Assembly: GCF_027000115.1 (NCBI RefSeq)
Contig: NZ_JALTON010000031.1
Coordinates: 1 to 54,500, forward strand
DNA length: 54,500 nt
Origin: Thiohalobacter sp.
GTDB lineage: Bacteria; Pseudomonadota; Gammaproteobacteria; Thiohalobacterales; Thiohalobacteraceae
Reading direction: 5' to 3'
Position 1 is the stretch's first letter. Each line of letters opens with the position of its first letter. Positions 52,184 through 54,500 of this stretch are shown piece by piece. The notes under the pieces were generated by a model. It searched no databases and was not told where the DNA came from. It saw nothing but the letters and a program-made list of their open reading frames with translations. The translations under genes and the position numbers were made by a program.

Positions 52184-53404
52184 ATGGCGGAAAAGGCAAT
52201 CAAGCAGGACCTGTTCACCTGGGAGGGCACCGACCGGCGCGGCAACCGCGTCAAGGGGGAAAGCCGGGCAGCCAACCAGAACATGATCAAGGCAGACCTG
52301 CGCCGGCAGGGCATCACGCCGCTCAAGGTCCGCAAGAAATCGGCGCTGTCCTCCCGATCCAGGAAGAAGAAGATTCTCCCCAAGGACATCGCCATTTTTA
52401 CCCGTCAGCTCGCGACCATGTTGGCTGCGGGCGTACCGCTGGTACAGGCCTTCGAGATCATCGGCAAGGGCCACGAAAATCCTGCCATGCAGGAACTCGT
52501 GATGACCATCAAGAATGATGTAGAAGCTGGATCCAGCCTAAATTCCGCTCTAGCAAAACACCCGCTTTACTTCGACGAACTTGTCTGCAATCTGGTGGAG
52601 GCTGGTGAGGCGGCTGGTGTACTTGATACGCTTCTGGACAAGATCGCTACTTACAAGGAGAAAACTGAAGCACTCAAAAGCAAGATCAAAAAAGCATTAT
52701 TCTATCCTACAGCGGTCATGATCGTAGCTTTTATCGTTACCGCGATCCTGCTGATTTTCGTGGTACCTCAGTTTGAATCAGTGTTCCGTAACTTCGGGGC
52801 AGACCTGCCAGCGTTCACCAGGATGGTCATAAACCTGTCGGAGTTCATGCAAAAATACTGGTGGGCAGTTTTTGGCGGGCTCGGTATCGCCGTCTATTCC
52901 ATACTAGAGGGCAAACGGCGATCCATCAGGTTCAATCATTTTCTGGACCGATTGATACTCAAATTACCAATTGTGGGGGAAATCATGCGCAAAGCGGCTG
53001 TTGCCCGCTATGCGCGCACCCTGTCCACCATGTTCGCGGCCGGCGTGCCGCTCGTGGAAGCCCTGGAGTCCGTGGCTGGCGCAACAGGGAACATCGTTTA
53101 TGGCCAGGCGGTTTTGCGCATGCGCGACGCCGTCGCCACCGGCCAGCAGCTGCAACTGGCCATGCAGCAGACCGGACTGTTCCCGAACATGGTGGTGCAG
53201 ATGGTCGCCATCGGCGAGGAATCCGGCTCGCTGGACGCGATGCTGGCCAAGGTCGCCGACTTCTACGAGCAGGAAGTGGACGACGCCGTCGACGGCCTCA
53301 GCAGCCTGCTGGAGCCGCTGATCATGGCCATTCTGGGTGTCCTGGTGGGTGGCCTGGTGGTGGCCATGTACCTGCCGATCTTCAAGATGGGTTCCGTCGT
53401 CTAG
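52184..53404 (+). CDS. pilC: Type IV pilus inner-membrane platform protein
   Basis: A 406 aa T2SSF-type protein with two homologous halves (FTRQLATMLAAGVPLVQAF and YARTLSTMFAAGVPLVEAL) and three membrane helices (about 180-200, 220-240, 370-400). The central part, roughly 52500-52990, is AT-richer and uses codons such as CTA, ATA, AAA and TTA that are rare in the flanks (26/60 and 22/60 GC in two sampled lines against 37/60 at 53161). The reading frame and motifs remain intact, so this looks like a recombination tract within a functional gene. Confidence 0.95.
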   Translation: MAEKAIKQDLFTWEGTDRRGNRVKGESRAANQNMIKADLRRQGITPLKVRKKSALSSRSRKKKILPKDIAIFTRQLATMLAAGVPLVQAFEIIGKGHENPAMQELVMTIKNDVEAGSSLNSALAKHPLYFDELVCNLVEAGEAAGVLDTLLDKIATYKEKTEALKSKIKKALFYPTAVMIVAFIVTAILLIFVVPQFESVFRNFGADLPAFTRMVINLSEFMQKYWWAVFGGLGIAVYSILEGKRRSIRFNHFLDRLILKLPIVGEIMRKAAVARYARTLSTMFAAGVPLVEALESVAGATGNIVYGQAVLRMRDAVATGQQLQLAMQQTGLFPNMVVQMVAIGEESGSLDAMLAKVADFYEQEVDDAVDGLSSLLEPLIMAILGVLVGGLVVAMYLPIFKMGSVV

Positions 53405-53414
53405 GCATCCCGCC

Positions 53415-54299
53415 GTGGACTTCCTGCAGATTCTCCAGACCAGCCCCGCCTGGCTGGCCGGCACGGTGTTCTTGCTGGGCCTGGTGGTCGGCAGCTTCCT
53501 GAACGTGGTCGCCCATCGCCTGCCGCTGATGATGGAGCGCGAATGGCGGGCGCAGTGCCGGGAGCTGATGGGGAATGAAGCGGGAATCGGCACGGACGAT
53601 GACGCCGCACCGCTGAACCTGGTCTCGCCCCGTTCCCGTTGCCCGCACTGCGGTCATGCCATCACCGCACTGGAAAACATCCCGGTCCTGAGCTGGCTGT
53701 GGCTGCGCGGTCGCTGCTCCGACTGCGGCACGCGCATATCGGCGCGCTACCCCGTCGTCGAACTCGCCACGGGCGTGCTGAGCGCAGTGGCGGCCTGGCA
53801 CTTCGGCTGGGGCTGGCCGCTCGCCGGCGCGCTGCTGTTCACCTGGTTCCTGGTGCCGCTCACGCTGATCGACCTCGACCACCAACTGCTGCCCGATTCC
53901 CTGACCCTGCCACTGGTCTGGATCGGCCTGCTGGCCAGCCTGGTGCCCGTGTTCGTCACCCCCGAGCAGGCCATCGTCGGCGCCGCGGCCGGCTATCTGT
54001 CGCTGTGGCTGGTCTATCAGCTGTTCCGGCTGGTCACCGGCAAGGAGGGCATGGGCTTCGGCGACTTCAAGCTGCTCGCCGCCTGCGGCGCCTTCATGGG
54101 CTGGCAGATGCTGCCGGTGGTGATCCTGCTCTCCTCGCTGGTCGGCGCCGTGGTCGGCATCGGCCTCATCGCCCTGCGCGGCCGCGACCGTTCCGTGCCC
54201 ATCCCCTTCGGCCCCTACATCGCCGCCGCCGGCTGGATCGCCCTGCTCTGGGGTCAGGAGATCATCGACGCGTACCTGCGTTTTGCCGGGCTTCGCTGA
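53415..54299 (+). CDS. pilD: Prepilin peptidase/N-methyltransferase
   Basis: Cleaves and methylates prepilins at the inner membrane. The 294 aa protein has the zinc-binding CPHC (76-79) and CSDC (101-104), the aspartic protease residues in LIDLDHQLLPD (about 153-155) and GMGFGDFK (D217), and about eight helices. The start is GTG 53415 in VDFLQILQTSPAW; it has no strong ribosome site, suggesting coupling to pilC, whose stop is ten bases upstream. Confidence 0.95.
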   Translation: MDFLQILQTSPAWLAGTVFLLGLVVGSFLNVVAHRLPLMMEREWRAQCRELMGNEAGIGTDDDAAPLNLVSPRSRCPHCGHAITALENIPVLSWLWLRGRCSDCGTRISARYPVVELATGVLSAVAAWHFGWGWPLAGALLFTWFLVPLTLIDLDHQLLPDSLTLPLVWIGLLASLVPVFVTPEQAIVGAAAGYLSLWLVYQLFRLVTGKEGMGFGDFKLLAACGAFMGWQMLPVVILLSSLVGAVVGIGLIALRGRDRSVPIPFGPYIAAAGWIALLWGQEIIDAYLRFAGLR

Positions 54300-54500
54300 T
54301 TCAAGTTCAAGAGCGCCACGGAATCCATATATGGACTCCCCCGTTTTGCAAGACGCCGGAAGACAGGTGGGGGCGGTTGCCTGCATATATTCGGCCTCTG
54401 TGATATGGGCGGTCTGTTGCCCGCCCGGGCCCTGATGGTGAAGTCGCGCACCGGGTCCTCGGCATTACGGTAAAGCGGTCTGGCCTGCCGCAGCAGGCGC
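54300..54500. other. Region after pilD, no supported gene
   Basis: In many relatives coaE follows pilD directly; no coaE start is visible here. A minus-strand frame is open from the right edge to 54254 (with RQARPLYRNAEDPVRDF near the edge), but it overlaps the end of pilD and I do not recognise it. A CCATATATGG palindrome lies near 54326-54335. A gene entering from the right could explain the edge frame, but the window is too short to tell. Confidence 0.3.

Noticed and set aside
54254-54500. Partial minus-strand gene entering from the right edge
   Set aside because: It overlaps the pilD end by 46 bp, has no recognised motif, and only about 80 residues are visible; reported only as an unresolved region.

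Overview
The window reads as a GC-rich gammaproteobacterial chromosome segment. The evidence is a 16S rRNA gene with the gene order 16S-tyrS-M23 peptidase-anmK next to argC-DUF6776-bactofilin-erpA (an order also found in Pseudomonas), a PTS-Ntr rppH-ptsP pair, ampD-ampE, and a sucCD-pilSR-pilABCD block. A relative of the Chromatiales/Ectothiorhodospiraceae is a plausible guess, but I cannot place it from sequence alone. All coding regions look like core chromosome. I see no prophage, CRISPR array, plasmid genes or intact transposase.

Layout. 1-1310: 5' part of a 16S rRNA gene on the minus strand, with boxA, leader hairpins and a strong rrn promoter that abuts the tyrS stop. 1.3-11.1 kb: tyrS, an OapA/M23 murein endopeptidase, anmK, trkH, gltA, then erpA, bactofilin, DUF6776 and argC. 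11.3-14.4 kb: CLC channel, DUF4126, TlpA-like thioredoxin and hemJ. 14.5-18.2 kb: an iron-linked segment with an outer-membrane porin, a flavinylation-motif FMN-binding protein, a PepSY membrane protein, bfr and bfd; two closely similar Fur-box-like sites sit before the porin and before bfd. 18.3-21.3 kb: rppH-ptsP. 21.3-32 kb: a dispersed vitamin B12 uptake and salvage locus (btuCD; cobalamin riboswitch-btuB-tonB-PduO adenosyltransferase; btuF; cobC) interrupted by tetR, tusA-like and an unknown gene. 31.6-34.3 kb: ampE, ampD, a thioredoxin-like protein and an SH3/coiled-coil protein. 34.3-38.9 kb: ilvD, a degenerate GGDEF-EAL protein and glnB. 39-43.5 kb: nadE and sucCD. 43.3-54.3 kb: type IV pilus genes pilS, pilR, pilA, pilB, pilC, pilD, with two insertions: an orphan lipoprotein cassette that separates pilS from pilR, and a DUF433/DUF5615 toxin-antitoxin-like pair between pilR and pilA.

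Repeats are the most unusual aspect. At least five copies or fragments, plus one solo end, belong to a MITE-like family whose ends read GCCCGCATATTGCACCAGG and its reverse complement. Long copies (about 257 bp) carry two hairpin modules; short copies (about 140 bp) have lost the first module. One stem shows a compensatory base change between copies. Two further intergenic inverted-repeat families (GTAGCCCGGATG type and GATGGGCA type) are also present several times.

Functional links: MepM, AnmK, AmpD and AmpE all touch murein turnover or recycling. Bfr, Bfd and the porin-FMN-PepSY cluster point to iron storage and possible extracytoplasmic electron transfer. BtuB, TonB, BtuCDF, PduO and CobC make a B12 import and salvage set, with no de novo corrin genes seen. 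PilSR plus a sigma-54 promoter before pilA make a self-contained pilin control circuit.
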